Assembly (NCBI RefSeq): GCF_001514215.1
Contig: NZ_KQ948851.1
Coordinates: 185,166 to 249,165, forward strand
DNA from: Streptomyces bungoensis
Lineage (GTDB): Bacteria > Actinomycetota > Actinomycetes > Streptomycetales > Streptomycetaceae
Reading direction: 5' to 3'
DNA: 64,000 nt
Position 1 is the stretch's first letter, and every line of letters starts with the position of its first letter. Below the pieces are notes generated by a model. The model was not told the DNA's origin. It saw only the letters and a list, made by a program, of their open reading frames with translations, and ran no database searches. Below, in pieces: positions 19,214 through 30,870 of the stretch. A program made the translations under genes and the position numbers.

Positions 19214-19229
19214 ATCTCACATATGAGAT
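19214..19229. promoter_or_regulatory. palindrome directly upstream of HTH-MurA
   Basis: ATCTCA and TGAGAT form a perfect 6-bp repeat around CATA, ending 13 bp from the murA2 start codon. It is well placed as an operator for the XRE domain of the fusion protein or for a separate regulator. Confidence 0.5.
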
Positions 19230-19266
19230 GGCGCCTCCTGGGGGGGGCCGTTCGGGTGACGCCCCG

Positions 19267-19464
19267 TCAACGGCTCCTGCTCGTACGGGTGCGACGCCAC
19301 CCGAAAGGTCCGGGCAAATCCATCGATGTCGTACGACGTCCGGTGCTGCTGCTGGTGTACCGCGGGCCGTTCTTGCCGCCGGTCGTGATGGACCAGGAGT
19401 GCCGGTTGATGTTGAGCCGCACTCCGGGCAGGATCCGGAAGCTCTTGCGGAAAGTGAGCGCCAT
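19267..19464 (-). CDS. DUF4236 small protein
   Basis: A 65-residue basic protein. It begins MALTFRKSFRILPGVRLNIN and ends with the GRRTTSMDLPGPFGWRR stretch seen in Streptomyces DUF4236 proteins, which are predicted small beta-rich proteins of unknown function. ATG 19464 has an excellent AAGGAGGCG site 6 nt upstream. It precedes murA2 on the same strand with a 65-nt gap that contains the palindrome at 19214-19229. Confidence 0.8.
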   Translation of the reverse strand: MALTFRKSFRILPGVRLNINRHSWSITTGGKNGPRYTSSSTGRRTTSMDLPGPFGWRRTRTSRSR

Positions 19465-19648
19465 CGACGCCTCCTTCTGGGGGTTCACGGGCTGTGTGCT
19501 GCTCAACTCGCTTACCCCGTCCGCGCGTACAGATGACTCCCCGTGCCGGACCAGCGCGCGGCGGGCTCCCGCCTGTGGCGCACGCCACCGGAAAACGGCG
19601 CCGCCGGGCCCGGCCGGACATGACCAGTCGGCCCCCATGTACTAGAGT

Positions 19649-19666
19649 TATCTCGACATCGAGATA
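19649..19666. promoter_or_regulatory. 18-bp palindrome in the aconitase upstream region (MarR/TamR-like)
   Basis: TATCTCGA and TCGAGATA are perfect 8-bp arms around CA, 130 bp upstream of the aconitase start. The shape suits a MarR-family dimer. In S. coelicolor the MarR-type regulator TamR is known to act on the aconitase promoter, so this is a good candidate for that site; the match to TamR is from memory. Confidence 0.6.
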
Positions 19667-19796
19667 TCTGCCGAGGCGCACCGCAGCCGCCACCCTGATA
19701 AGGGTCACCTGACTTAGCCCTGCCTCACTGGCCCGGCCGAGTCGGCGTGGCGGCACGATTGACGGTGGTACGCGCACATCAATGAAGGAGACTGTC

Positions 19797-22592
<2,796 letters not shown>

Positions 22593-22608
22593 GCCGCACG
22601 GCCACGTC

Positions 22609-22644
22609 GAGGGCCGCATCCCCGGAACCGGGGGTGCGGCCCTC
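22609..22644. terminator. bidirectional terminator between acnA and the SpoIIE phosphatase
   Basis: GAGGGCCGCATCCCC pairs with GGGGGTGCGGCCCTC (one G-U) across a 6-nt loop. It ends 2 nt before the stop codon of the converging gene and can serve both transcripts. Confidence 0.85.
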
Positions 22645-22645
22645 G

Positions 22646-25351
22646 TCACATGTCCGGCACCTCCAGGGGCAGCGCCTCCGTGAGGTCCGGCAGCGCCAGT
22701 TCCGCCCAGATGACCTTGCCCTGCGGGGTGTAGCGGGTGCCCCAGCGCTCGGCCAGCTGGGAGACCAGGAACAGGCCGCGCCCGCCCTCGTCGGTCGTCG
22801 CGGCGTAGCGCAGGTGCGGCGAGGTGCTGCTGCCGTCGGCGACCTCGCAGATGAGCGTGCGGTCGTGGATCAGCCGGACGTGCACCGGGTCGCTGCCGTA
22901 GCGGATGGCGTTGGTGATCAGCTCGCTCAGCACCAGTTCCATGCCGAAGCCCAGCTCGGCCAGGCCCCACTGCTCCAGCCGCTCGGAGACCGCCAGGCGC
23001 ATCCCCGACACGGCGGCCGGCTCGCGGGGCACGTCCCAGTCGGCGACGCGGTCGGCCGGCAGCGCCCGGGTCTCGGCGACGAGCAGGGCGACGTCGTCCT
23101 TGGGGCGCTCGGGCAGCAGCTCCCCCAGCACCGCCCGGCAGCTCTCCTCCGGCGACCGCCCCGGATGACCGGCCAGCGCCCGGCGCAGCAGCTCCATGCC
23201 CTCGTCGAGGTCACGTCTGCGGTCCTCGACGAGGCCGTCGGTGTACAGCACCAGGCGGCTGCCCTCGGGGATCTCCGCCTCGGCCGTCTGGAACGGCATG
23301 CCGCCCAGTCCCAGCGGCGGCCCGGCCGGCAGGTCGAGGAACTCGGCGGTGCCGTCGGGAAGGACCAGCGCGGGCGCCAGGTGCCCGGCCCGCGCCATGA
23401 CGCAGCGGCGCGTCACCGGGTCGTAGATCGCGTACAGGCAGGTCGCGCCCACGATCTCCGCGGCCGGCTCCGCGCCCGCCTCGTCCTGGTCGATGCGGCC
23501 GACCAGGTCGTCCAGGTGGCCGAGCAGCTCGTCGGGCGGCAGGTCGAGGGTGGCGAAGTTGTGCACCGCGGTGCGCAGCCGGCCCATCGTCGCGGCGGCG
23601 TGCAGGCCGTGCCCGACCACGTCGCCGACGGCCAGCGCCACCCGGCTGCCCGGCAGCGGGATCACGTCGAACCAGTCGCCGCTCACCCCCGACTGGGCGG
23701 GCAGGTAGCGGTAGGCGACGTCGAGGGCGCTCTGCTCGGGCAGGGCCCGCGGCAGCAGGCTGCGCTGCAGGGTGACGGCCAGGGCGTGCTCGCGGGTGTA
23801 CCGGCGGGCGTTGTCGATGCTGACCGCGGCCCGGGCCACCAGCTCCTCGGCCAGCGACAGCTCCTCCGCGTCGAAGGGCTCCCGTTTGGAGCGCCAGAAG
23901 TTGGCGATGCCCAGGACGACACCGCGGGCCCGGATCGGGGCCGCGATGAGCGAGTGGATGCCGAAGTCGAGGATCTGCCGGGTGCGCTGCGGGTCCTGCG
24001 CGAACCAGCCGTCGGCGGTCGTCAGGTCGGCCACCAGCTCGGACCGGCCGCCGTAGCCGCGGGCCTGCGGGGTGGAGGGCACGAAGTCGATCAGCCGGCC
24101 CTTCTCGTACAGCGGATGGTCGTCGCGGATGCCGCTCACGGCGACGCGTCTGAGGTCCGTCGCCGTGGGCGCCGGCTCCTCGCCGTGCAGCACGGCGTCG
24201 GCCAGGTCCACCGTGACGAAGTCCGCGAACCGCGGCACGGCGACCCGCGCCAGCTCGTCGGCGGTGCGGACCACGTCCAGGGTGGTGCCGATGCCCAGCC
24301 CGGCGTCGTACAGCAGCTCCAGCCGCTCCCGGGTGACCTCCGCCCGGCCGGAGACCGCCTGGAGCTCGGTGGAGTCCCGGAGGGTCATCACAATGCCCTG
24401 AGGGCATCCCGGGCGCTCCGTGGGCCGCTGGTTCACCGCCAGCAGCCGTCCCCCGGCGAAGTGGACCTCGTCGGTGGCCGTCCGCCCGGAGTCCAGCAGC
24501 TCCACCATGTCGGCGTCGAGACCCGACAGCTCCCGCACGTGACGGCCCTCGGCCTCCGGGGGCAGCTCCAGCAGGCGCCTGGCCTCGTCGTTGGCGAGCA
24601 GCAGCCGCCCGTCCTCACCGACGATGAGCACGCCCTCGCGCACCGAGTGCAGCACCGTGTCGTGGTGCTCGTACATGCGGGTCATCTCGTCCGGGGCCAG
24701 GCTGCGGGTCTGCCGCCGCAGCCACCGGCCCACCAGGATCGTCACCCCCGACGCCACCACGAGCGCCACCGCCCCCGCGGCCAGGATGAGCGGCAGCTGC
24801 CGGTCCATCTCGCTGGTCACGTTCTTCACCTTGAGCCCGGCGGAGACCAGGGCGACGACATGGCCCTGCGCGTCGTCGATGGGCACGGTCGCCTGCACCT
24901 CGTGGCCGAGGGGGCCGTGGACGCTCTCGGTGTAGACCTTCCCGGCGAGCGACGGGCCGATCGTGCCCACGAACCGTTTGCCGATCTTGCTCGGCATGGG
25001 GTGGGTGTAGCGGATGCCTTTCGTGTTCATGACCACGATGAAGTCGACGCCCGCCGACCGGCGCCCGGCCTCGGTGAGCGGCTGGAGCACCTTCGTCGGA
25101 TCGGGGGTGCGCAGCGCCTGCACGACACCGGGGGAGTGCGCGAAGGTCTGCGCGACGGCTATGGACCGCCGCTTGGCCTCCGTGCTGGTGTCGCGGTCCG
25201 ACTGCATGACGAGGGCGATGACCGCGCACACGACGAGCAGTGCCACCAGGGCCAGCTGGAGCAGGAAGACCTGCCCGGCGACGCTGCGCCGGCTCCTGCG
25301 GATCAGGGACCGCCAGGAGGGGCGCTTGAATCGGGCGAATGGGTCCGACAT
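22646..25351 (-). CDS. membrane sensor CACHE-PAS-GAF-SpoIIE phosphatase with HATPase domain
   Basis: A 901-residue integral membrane signalling protein. TM1 is about 24-46 and TM2 about 187-208, with a PhoQ/CitA-like extracytoplasmic sensor between them. Then come PAS (about 225-320), GAF (about 345-500), SpoIIE-type PP2C phosphatase (about 530-740) and an RsbW-like HATPase (about 770-890). The phosphatase metal motifs are all canonical: GDVVGHG, ARAGHLAP, LYTDGLVE and PKDDVALL. The HATPase has SELITNAIRYG and DEGGRGLFLV. It should couple an external ligand to dephosphorylation of an anti-anti-sigma factor. It is transcribed toward acnA, with a shared terminator. The sensed ligand is unknown. 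Confidence 0.9.
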   Translation of the reverse strand: MSDPFARFKRPSWRSLIRRSRRSVAGQVFLLQLALVALLVVCAVIALVMQSDRDTSTEAKRRSIAVAQTFAHSPGVVQALRTPDPTKVLQPLTEAGRRSAGVDFIVVMNTKGIRYTHPMPSKIGKRFVGTIGPSLAGKVYTESVHGPLGHEVQATVPIDDAQGHVVALVSAGLKVKNVTSEMDRQLPLILAAGAVALVVASGVTILVGRWLRRQTRSLAPDEMTRMYEHHDTVLHSVREGVLIVGEDGRLLLANDEARRLLELPPEAEGRHVRELSGLDADMVELLDSGRTATDEVHFAGGRLLAVNQRPTERPGCPQGIVMTLRDSTELQAVSGRAEVTRERLELLYDAGLGIGTTLDVVRTADELARVAVPRFADFVTVDLADAVLHGEEPAPTATDLRRVAVSGIRDDHPLYEKGRLIDFVPSTPQARGYGGRSELVADLTTADGWFAQDPQRTRQILDFGIHSLIAAPIRARGVVLGIANFWRSKREPFDAEELSLAEELVARAAVSIDNARRYTREHALAVTLQRSLLPRALPEQSALDVAYRYLPAQSGVSGDWFDVIPLPGSRVALAVGDVVGHGLHAAATMGRLRTAVHNFATLDLPPDELLGHLDDLVGRIDQDEAGAEPAAEIVGATCLYAIYDPVTRRCVMARAGHLAPALVLPDGTAEFLDLPAGPPLGLGGMPFQTAEAEIPEGSRLVLYTDGLVEDRRRDLDEGMELLRRALAGHPGRSPEESCRAVLGELLPERPKDDVALLVAETRALPADRVADWDVPREPAAVSGMRLAVSERLEQWGLAELGFGMELVLSELITNAIRYGSDPVHVRLIHDRTLICEVADGSSTSPHLRYAATTDEGGRGLFLVSQLAERWGTRYTPQGKVIWAELALPDLTEALPLEVPDM

Positions 25352-25467
25352 GCGACATTTCTAGCACTGGCCGTTCCCGGGTGGCTACGGCCTCGCGGTT
25401 CTGTCACAGCAGTCGCGGTGAGCGTTTACAGTCCGCGTTGGGCGCGCTAACTTCTGTGGCCAAGGGG

Positions 25468-25481
25468 TGGGAGCGCTCCCA
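25468..25481. promoter_or_regulatory. CebR operator (perfect 14-bp palindrome)
   Basis: TGGGAGCGCTCCCA is the exact consensus bound by CebR, the cello-oligosaccharide-responsive LacI-family repressor of Streptomyces. It lies 98 bp upstream of the LPMO start, so cellobiose or cellotriose should induce the gene. Confidence 0.93.
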
Positions 25482-25579
25482 CATGTCAGTGCCGCGGTCC
25501 CGGTGGACCGGAACCCGCCGGGGTCGCACGGGTCCGCTCCCGCCCCCCTCCCCCCACGGCATCCGGAGGACAAGCTGTC

Positions 25580-26674
25580 ATGTCTACGACAATCATGGCC
25601 GGCGGGGCGGCACGACGCCCGCGATTACCGCACCGCTCTCCCCGCAGAGCCCTCTTCCTCACCCTCCTGGCCCTGCTGACCGCCCTGCCCGCACTCGGGC
25701 TGGTCCTCGCCGCGAGCACCCCGGCAGCCGCCCACGGCACGCCTGTGAAGCCGGGCAGCCGCACCTTCCTGTGCTGGCAGGACGCGCTCACCGACACCGG
25801 CGAGATCAAGCCCGTGAACCCGGCCTGCAAGGCGGCCCAGCAGGCCGGCGGCACCACGCCGTTCTACAACTGGTTCTCGGTGCTCCGCTCGGATGGCGCC
25901 GGCCGCACCCGGGGCTTCGTTCCGGACGGTCGGCTGTGCAGCGGCGGCAACCCCAACTTCGCCGGCTTCGACCTCGCCCGCGACGACTGGCCGGTCACCC
26001 ACCTGACCGCCGGCGCCACGACGGACTTCTCCTACAACGCCTGGGCGGCGCATCCCGGCTCGTTCCGCGTCTACGTCACCAAGGACGGCTACGATCCGAC
26101 CAAGCCGCTCACCTGGAACGACGTGGAGGACCAGCCGTTCCTCACGGTCGACCACCCGCCGCTGAACGGCACGCCGGGCACGGTCGAGGCCAACTACTCC
26201 TGGTCGGGCAAGCTGCCGTCCGGCAAGTCGGGACGGCACATCATCTACATGGTGTGGCAGCGCTCGGACAGCGCGGAGACCTTCTACTCCTGCTCCGACG
26301 TGGTCTTCGACGGCGGACACGGCGAGGTCACCGGCGTCCACGACCCGGGCAACCCCACCGAGCCCCCGCCCGGCGCCTGCACCGCCACCCGGACCACGAC
26401 CGGCACCTGGCCGGGCGGCTACCAGTCCGAGGTGACGGTGACCAACACCGGTGACGTGCCCATGCTCGGCTGGATGGTGGACTGGACGCTGCCCGCGGGA
26501 CAGGCGGTGGACAGCGTCTGGAACGGCGACGCCACCTACACCGGGCAGGACGTGATGGTCCACAACGCCGACTGGAACGGCTCGCTGAGTCCGGGCAGGA
26601 GCACGACCTTCGGCTACACCGTCCGCGGATCGGGCGGCGACGGCACCACCGGCCTGCCCTGCCGGGTCGGCTGA
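25580..26674 (+). CDS. secreted AA10 lytic polysaccharide monooxygenase with CBM2
   Basis: A 364-residue copper enzyme that cleaves crystalline cellulose or chitin oxidatively. The signal peptide ends at Ala51, giving mature His1 (His52). The second histidine-brace residue is His158 in NAWAAHPGS, and the axial aromatic is probably Phe236 in ETFYSC. A PGNPTEPPPG linker joins a C-terminal CBM2 (about 267-364). The perfect CebR box upstream favours cellulose as substrate. Codon 16 is TTA (25625-25627), within the signal peptide, predicting bldA dependence. ATG 25580 follows GGAGGA. A 16-bp-stem terminator follows at 26682-26716. Confidence 0.95.
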   Translation: MSTTIMAGGAARRPRLPHRSPRRALFLTLLALLTALPALGLVLAASTPAAAHGTPVKPGSRTFLCWQDALTDTGEIKPVNPACKAAQQAGGTTPFYNWFSVLRSDGAGRTRGFVPDGRLCSGGNPNFAGFDLARDDWPVTHLTAGATTDFSYNAWAAHPGSFRVYVTKDGYDPTKPLTWNDVEDQPFLTVDHPPLNGTPGTVEANYSWSGKLPSGKSGRHIIYMVWQRSDSAETFYSCSDVVFDGGHGEVTGVHDPGNPTEPPPGACTATRTTTGTWPGGYQSEVTVTNTGDVPMLGWMVDWTLPAGQAVDSVWNGDATYTGQDVMVHNADWNGSLSPGRSTTFGYTVRGSGGDGTTGLPCRVG

Positions 26675-26681
26675 GCCGCGC

Positions 26682-26716
26682 CGGGCGTGACCCGGTGGCG
26701 CACCGGGTCACGCCCG
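26682..26716. terminator. strong hairpin between LPMO and GH92 genes
   Basis: CGGGCGTGACCCGGTG and CACCGGGTCACGCCCG are perfect 16-bp arms around GCG. The converging gene stops at 26726, so the hairpin can end both transcripts. Confidence 0.9.
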
Positions 26717-26725
26717 ACGGGGTCC

Positions 26726-29700
26726 TCAGGCCAGCAGCTCCACCTCCGCCAGCGTGGACCTGCCGTCGAGGACCAGGCGGTACCTGGCGTACGTACCCGG
26801 CGCCGCGATGGTGAAGGCGCGGGTCTGCCGGTCCCAGCGGAACGACTCCCCGGAACGGCGGTCCAGCGTCTTCCACGCGTGGCCGTCGACGGAACCCTGC
26901 AGCTTCCAGCCGGCCGGCGCCCCGGTGCGGTCGGCCGACGAGGTCAGCGTGTACTGGACGGGCCTGACCGGGCGGCCGACCGGCAGGCGCACCCGGCGGA
27001 CCGTGGCGGCCGTGGCCGACGTGTCGTCGAACAGCGGGCCGTCCCCCCGCAGCACGTCCGCGCGCGGCTCGGGCACCTCGTCGTCCTGCGTGACGGACAC
27101 CGGGGCCGCGCCCCGGCCCGTCCCCCAGGCGGAGGGCTTCGGGCCCATGGCGAACTCCACCACCCCGCCCTCGGCCAGCAGCGCGTGGGGCAGGGACGTC
27201 GACGTCCAGGGGCGGCCGTTCACCTTCACGCCTTGAACGTAGACGTTCGCCGCGCTGTTGCGAGGGGCCCGGACGACGAGGGAGCGGCCGTTCTCCAGGT
27301 GCACGGTCGCCTTCGTGAACAGCGGGGAGCCGATCGCGTACTCGCCGCTGCCCATGACCAGCGGGTAGAAGCCGAGCGAGGAGAAGAGGTACCAGGCCGA
27401 CTGCTCGCCGTTGTCCTCGTCGCCGTGGTAGCCCTGCCCGATCTCGCTGCCCGTGTAGAGGCGGGAGAGCACCTCGCGGACGCGGGCCTGCGCCTTCCAG
27501 GGCTCGGCGGCCGCGTCGTACATGTAGATCACGTGGTGCGCCACCTGGTTGGAGTGGCCGTACATGCCCATGCGGACGTCCCGGGCCTCGGTCATCTCGT
27601 GGATGACACCGCCGTAGGAGCCGACGTGGTCCGGGGAGGCCGTCTCGGGGGTGGCGAAGTACGCGTCGAGCTTGTCGGCCAGGCCCCGCCGGCCGCCGTA
27701 CAGGTTCGCCAGGCCCCGGCTGTCCTGCGGGACGGAGAAGGCGTAGCCCCAGCCGTTGGTCTCGGTGTAGTCGTAGCCCCACACCCGCGGGTCGTACGCG
27801 GCGGAGTCCACCCGCCAGTTCCCGTCCGCGTCGCGGCCCTGGAAGAAGCCCGCCTTGGCGTCGAACAGGTGTACGTAGTTCCGGGCGCGGTCGAGGAAGT
27901 ACGCCGACTCCTCCCGGTAGCGCTTCTCACCGGTCCTCCGGTACAGCGCCTCGCCCATCTTCGCGATGCCGTAGTCGTTGACGTAGCCCTCCATCGCCCA
28001 GGACAGGCCCTCGTGGGTGTCGGTGCCGGTGTAGCCGAGGAAGGGCGAGGTGCTCATGCCCTTGCGGCCCACGCCGGAGGACGGCGGGACGACGGTCGCG
28101 TTCTTCAGCGCCGCGTCGTACGCCGCCTTCGCGTCGAACCGCACGCCCTTGACGTACGCGTCGGCGAAGGCCACGTCCGAGGAGGTCCCGGTCATCAGGT
28201 CGGCGTACCCGGGGGAGGACCAGCGCGAGATCCAGCCGCCGTCCCGGTACTGCTGCACGAACCCGTCCGTCATCTCGCCCGCCTGAGCAGGTGTCAGCAG
28301 GGAGTACGCCGGCCACGTGGTCCGGTAGGTGTCCCAGAAGCCGTTGTTCACGTACACCTTGCCGTCGACGATCTTCGCGCCGGTGCGGGTCGGGGTGTCC
28401 GGGCCCGGCATGGGGGAGAACGGCGATGCGTACCGGTCCCGGCCGTCCACCTTCTCGAAGCCGGAGTTCGGGTACAGGTACAGCCGGTACATGCTGGAGT
28501 ACAGCGTGGTGAGCTGGTCCGGGGTCGCGCCGTCGACCCGCACCTTGCCCAGCAGCCGGTCCCACACCCGCTGGGCCCGGTCCCTGACGGTGTCGAAGGA
28601 GGCCGTCGCCGGGATCTCCCGGCGCAGGTTGTCCTCGGCCTGGTCCACGCCGACGAGGGAGGTGGCCAGGCGCAGGGTGACCGTGCGGTCCTTCCCCGCG
28701 TCGAAGCGGAGCCAGCCCTTCACACCACCGGCGCCGCCGCCCGTCACCGGCTTGTCGAACTCGCCGTAGACGAAGAGGCGGGTGGCGCCCGTGGACAGGC
28801 CGGACTTCACGTCCGAGTAGCCGGTGACGACGCCGTGCTCCCGGTCCAGGGTGAGGCCCGCCTGCTCGGTCACGTTGTCGAACAGCACGCTCGCGTTCGC
28901 GCCCGGGTAGGTGAAGCGCAGGGCCGCCGCGTGGTCGGTCGGGGCTATCTCCGCCTTCAGGCCGTTCTCGAACCGGACGCCGTAGTAGTACGGCCGCGCG
29001 GTCTCGTTCTCGTGCCGGAACGGCAGCGCGCGCGCCTCCCGGCCGGTGTCCGGGGTGCCGGCGGCGGCCGACGGCATCACCTGGAAGGTCTGCCGGTCGC
29101 CCATCCAGGGGCTCGGCTCGTGGCTCGCGCTGAACGCCTGGAGGGTGGGCAGGTTGTCGTCGTTGTTCGCACGTGCGTACTCGTACAGCCAGCTGAGTGA
29201 GGACGCGTTGGTCACCGGCGTCCAGAAGTTGAAGCCGTGCGGGAGCGCGGTCGCCGGGAAGTCGTTGCCGCGGGAGAAGCTGCCGCTGGAGTTGGTGCCG
29301 CGGGTGGTGAGCGCGTAGTCCGACAGGTGCGCCTTCGGCCTCTCGGGTGCCACCGGCCGCAGGCTCACGTCGTCGATCCAGCCCCGGAACTCCGCCGGGC
29401 CGTCGGGGGAGTCGTACGCCACCAGGATCCGGTCCACCGTCTTCCCGGCCGCCACCGAGCCGATCCGCGAGGCCACGTCGTTCCACTGGTTGACGTACAG
29501 CACCTTCGCCGCGCCCTGCCCGCGCGGCGAGAGCGGGAACCCGTGCTGGTCCGTCGCGCCGAGGTCGCTGAGGTACGTGCCGTCGGTGAAGGCCAGGTCG
29601 ACGGAGACGTTCGTGGCGTCGTAGTCGCGGTCGCCGTCGGCCATCGAGGGGAAGACCCGATAGGCCAGTCGGGTGTCGCGGCCGACGCGCACGTCGACGT

Positions 29701-30529
29701 CGAAGACCTTGTTGTACGAGTACGCCCGGCCGCCCGCGGTGTGCCGTCCGGCGTACCTGAGGGCCCGCTGCCCGGTGAAACCGGCCCGTGCCTTCGCCGT
29801 CGGCGAGCCGCTCGGGCCCCGGTCGACCAGCGTCAGCATGTCCTGCGGCACCGGACCGCCCGCGCCGCCGGTGGAGAACTGCACGTCGGCGATCTGCAGC
29901 ACGCCCGTGGCGCCGTTGTTGCGGGTCACCTCGAGCCGGAAGTGCTGGTACTCGGCCGGCCGGGCGACGTCGAACGACCGCGTCTCGAACCGCCCCGCGA
30001 ACGACTCGTCCGTACGGGTGTCGACGGGTTTCCAGTCCTTGCCGTCCGCCGACCCCTCGAGCGTCCAGTCCCTCGGGTCGCGCTCGTCGAAGTCGTTGGC
30101 CGAGGTGAGCGCGTACGTGACCACCTTGACGGGCTTGTCCAGGTCGAACTCCACCCAGCCCGTGGGCCGGAAGGTCAGCCATTTGGTGCCGGGCTCGCCG
30201 TCGACGAGGTTCTCCTTCACCTCGCCCGCGCCCGCGTTCTCCCCGCTCGCCCGGACCTCGGTCACGTGGTCGGAGAGATTCCCCGGGATGCCCGAGGTGT
30301 AGCCGCCGTCCACGCCCGAGGCGCGCCGGCCGCCGTCGGCTCCCGTGTCGACGGTGTTCAGCCAGTCGGGTGCCGGCTCACCCGGTTCGAACGAGGACGC
30401 GAACTCCTGGCCGGCGGCCGGAGCCCGCTCCGGCAGGGCGACCGCGGCGCCCTGCGCGCCGGCGGCCATGACAAAGGCGGCCGTGAGGACGACCGCCGGA
30501 CCGAATCTGTGCCGAGTTCTCCGCTGCAT
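26726..30529 (-). CDS. secreted GH92 alpha-mannosidase with flanking CBM32-like domains
   Basis: A 1267-residue extracellular calcium-dependent exo-mannosidase. A signal peptide of about 32 residues is followed by an F5/8-type C (CBM32-like) domain (about 82-205; VDGEPGTKWLTF). A jelly-roll region (about 215-390) precedes the GH92 N-domain and (alpha/alpha)6 catalytic domain (about 400-1150). Family marks are GNDFPATALPHGFNFW, NGFWDTYRTTWP, the ETNGWGYAF block carrying the likely acid Glu, and GDEDNGEQSAWYLFSSLGFY. A last CBM32-like domain occupies about 1165-1267. A LacI-type palindrome sits about 30 bp upstream. It would trim mannose from fungal or plant glycans; linkage preference not determined. 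Confidence 0.92.
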   Translation of the reverse strand: MQRRTRHRFGPAVVLTAAFVMAAGAQGAAVALPERAPAAGQEFASSFEPGEPAPDWLNTVDTGADGGRRASGVDGGYTSGIPGNLSDHVTEVRASGENAGAGEVKENLVDGEPGTKWLTFRPTGWVEFDLDKPVKVVTYALTSANDFDERDPRDWTLEGSADGKDWKPVDTRTDESFAGRFETRSFDVARPAEYQHFRLEVTRNNGATGVLQIADVQFSTGGAGGPVPQDMLTLVDRGPSGSPTAKARAGFTGQRALRYAGRHTAGGRAYSYNKVFDVDVRVGRDTRLAYRVFPSMADGDRDYDATNVSVDLAFTDGTYLSDLGATDQHGFPLSPRGQGAAKVLYVNQWNDVASRIGSVAAGKTVDRILVAYDSPDGPAEFRGWIDDVSLRPVAPERPKAHLSDYALTTRGTNSSGSFSRGNDFPATALPHGFNFWTPVTNASSLSWLYEYARANNDDNLPTLQAFSASHEPSPWMGDRQTFQVMPSAAAGTPDTGREARALPFRHENETARPYYYGVRFENGLKAEIAPTDHAAALRFTYPGANASVLFDNVTEQAGLTLDREHGVVTGYSDVKSGLSTGATRLFVYGEFDKPVTGGGAGGVKGWLRFDAGKDRTVTLRLATSLVGVDQAEDNLRREIPATASFDTVRDRAQRVWDRLLGKVRVDGATPDQLTTLYSSMYRLYLYPNSGFEKVDGRDRYASPFSPMPGPDTPTRTGAKIVDGKVYVNNGFWDTYRTTWPAYSLLTPAQAGEMTDGFVQQYRDGGWISRWSSPGYADLMTGTSSDVAFADAYVKGVRFDAKAAYDAALKNATVVPPSSGVGRKGMSTSPFLGYTGTDTHEGLSWAMEGYVNDYGIAKMGEALYRRTGEKRYREESAYFLDRARNYVHLFDAKAGFFQGRDADGNWRVDSAAYDPRVWGYDYTETNGWGYAFSVPQDSRGLANLYGGRRGLADKLDAYFATPETASPDHVGSYGGVIHEMTEARDVRMGMYGHSNQVAHHVIYMYDAAAEPWKAQARVREVLSRLYTGSEIGQGYHGDEDNGEQSAWYLFSSLGFYPLVMGSGEYAIGSPLFTKATVHLENGRSLVVRAPRNSAANVYVQGVKVNGRPWTSTSLPHALLAEGGVVEFAMGPKPSAWGTGRGAAPVSVTQDDEVPEPRADVLRGDGPLFDDTSATAATVRRVRLPVGRPVRPVQYTLTSSADRTGAPAGWKLQGSVDGHAWKTLDRRSGESFRWDRQTRAFTIAAPGTYARYRLVLDGRSTLAEVELLA

Positions 30530-30558
30530 CTACGGATTCCCCTCCTGCGACCGCGGTG

Positions 30559-30570
30559 GACAACGTTGTC
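30559..30570. promoter_or_regulatory. LacI-family-type operator upstream of GH92
   Basis: GACAACGTTGTC is a perfect 12-bp palindrome centred on CG, the usual centre of LacI-family operators, 30 bp upstream of the mannosidase start. No lacI gene is in the window. Confidence 0.6.
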
Positions 30571-30744
30571 TATCTCGGTGCGCAGGAACCAGTAAGTGGT
30601 CAAGTGGCCGTTGATGTCAAGGGTGTTGGGTGTGGCATTCAGGGTCTTATGTCGGAAATTCTTCCGGTCGGCCGTCCGCGGGGCGCTCATATTTCCGGCA
30701 GGTCTCAACTCGGAAAAGACCCATGGCCAACCTTGCATTCGATC

Positions 30745-30774
30745 TTGCTCCGTCGGCCGGAAGTGGACTATACC
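30745..30774 (+). promoter_or_regulatory. possible promoter of the ngcEFG operon
   Basis: TTGCTC (30745-30750) and TATACC (30769-30774) are 18 bp apart, 97 nt upstream of ngcE. The 30530-30870 gap otherwise holds no gene; its lower GC and these signals mark it as a divergent promoter region. Confidence 0.35.
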
Positions 30775-30870
30775 TGTCGGCGTTTCCCGTACGACCCTGC
30801 ACTACCCGACCGCGGTGCCGGGGAGGATCCGGTTCACCGCCTGAGTCCTGGAGAAGGCGAGGACTTGAGC

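Noticed and set aside
19686..19725. Iron box (DmdR1/IdeR) upstream of aconitase
   Set aside because: A TTAGCC-like stretch matches the 19-bp iron-box consensus at only about half its positions and lacks the symmetric arms.
30590..30606. DasR dre site upstream of ngcE
   Set aside because: AGTGGTC resembles one half-site, but the other half (TGGCC) does not match GACCACT, so symmetry is missing.
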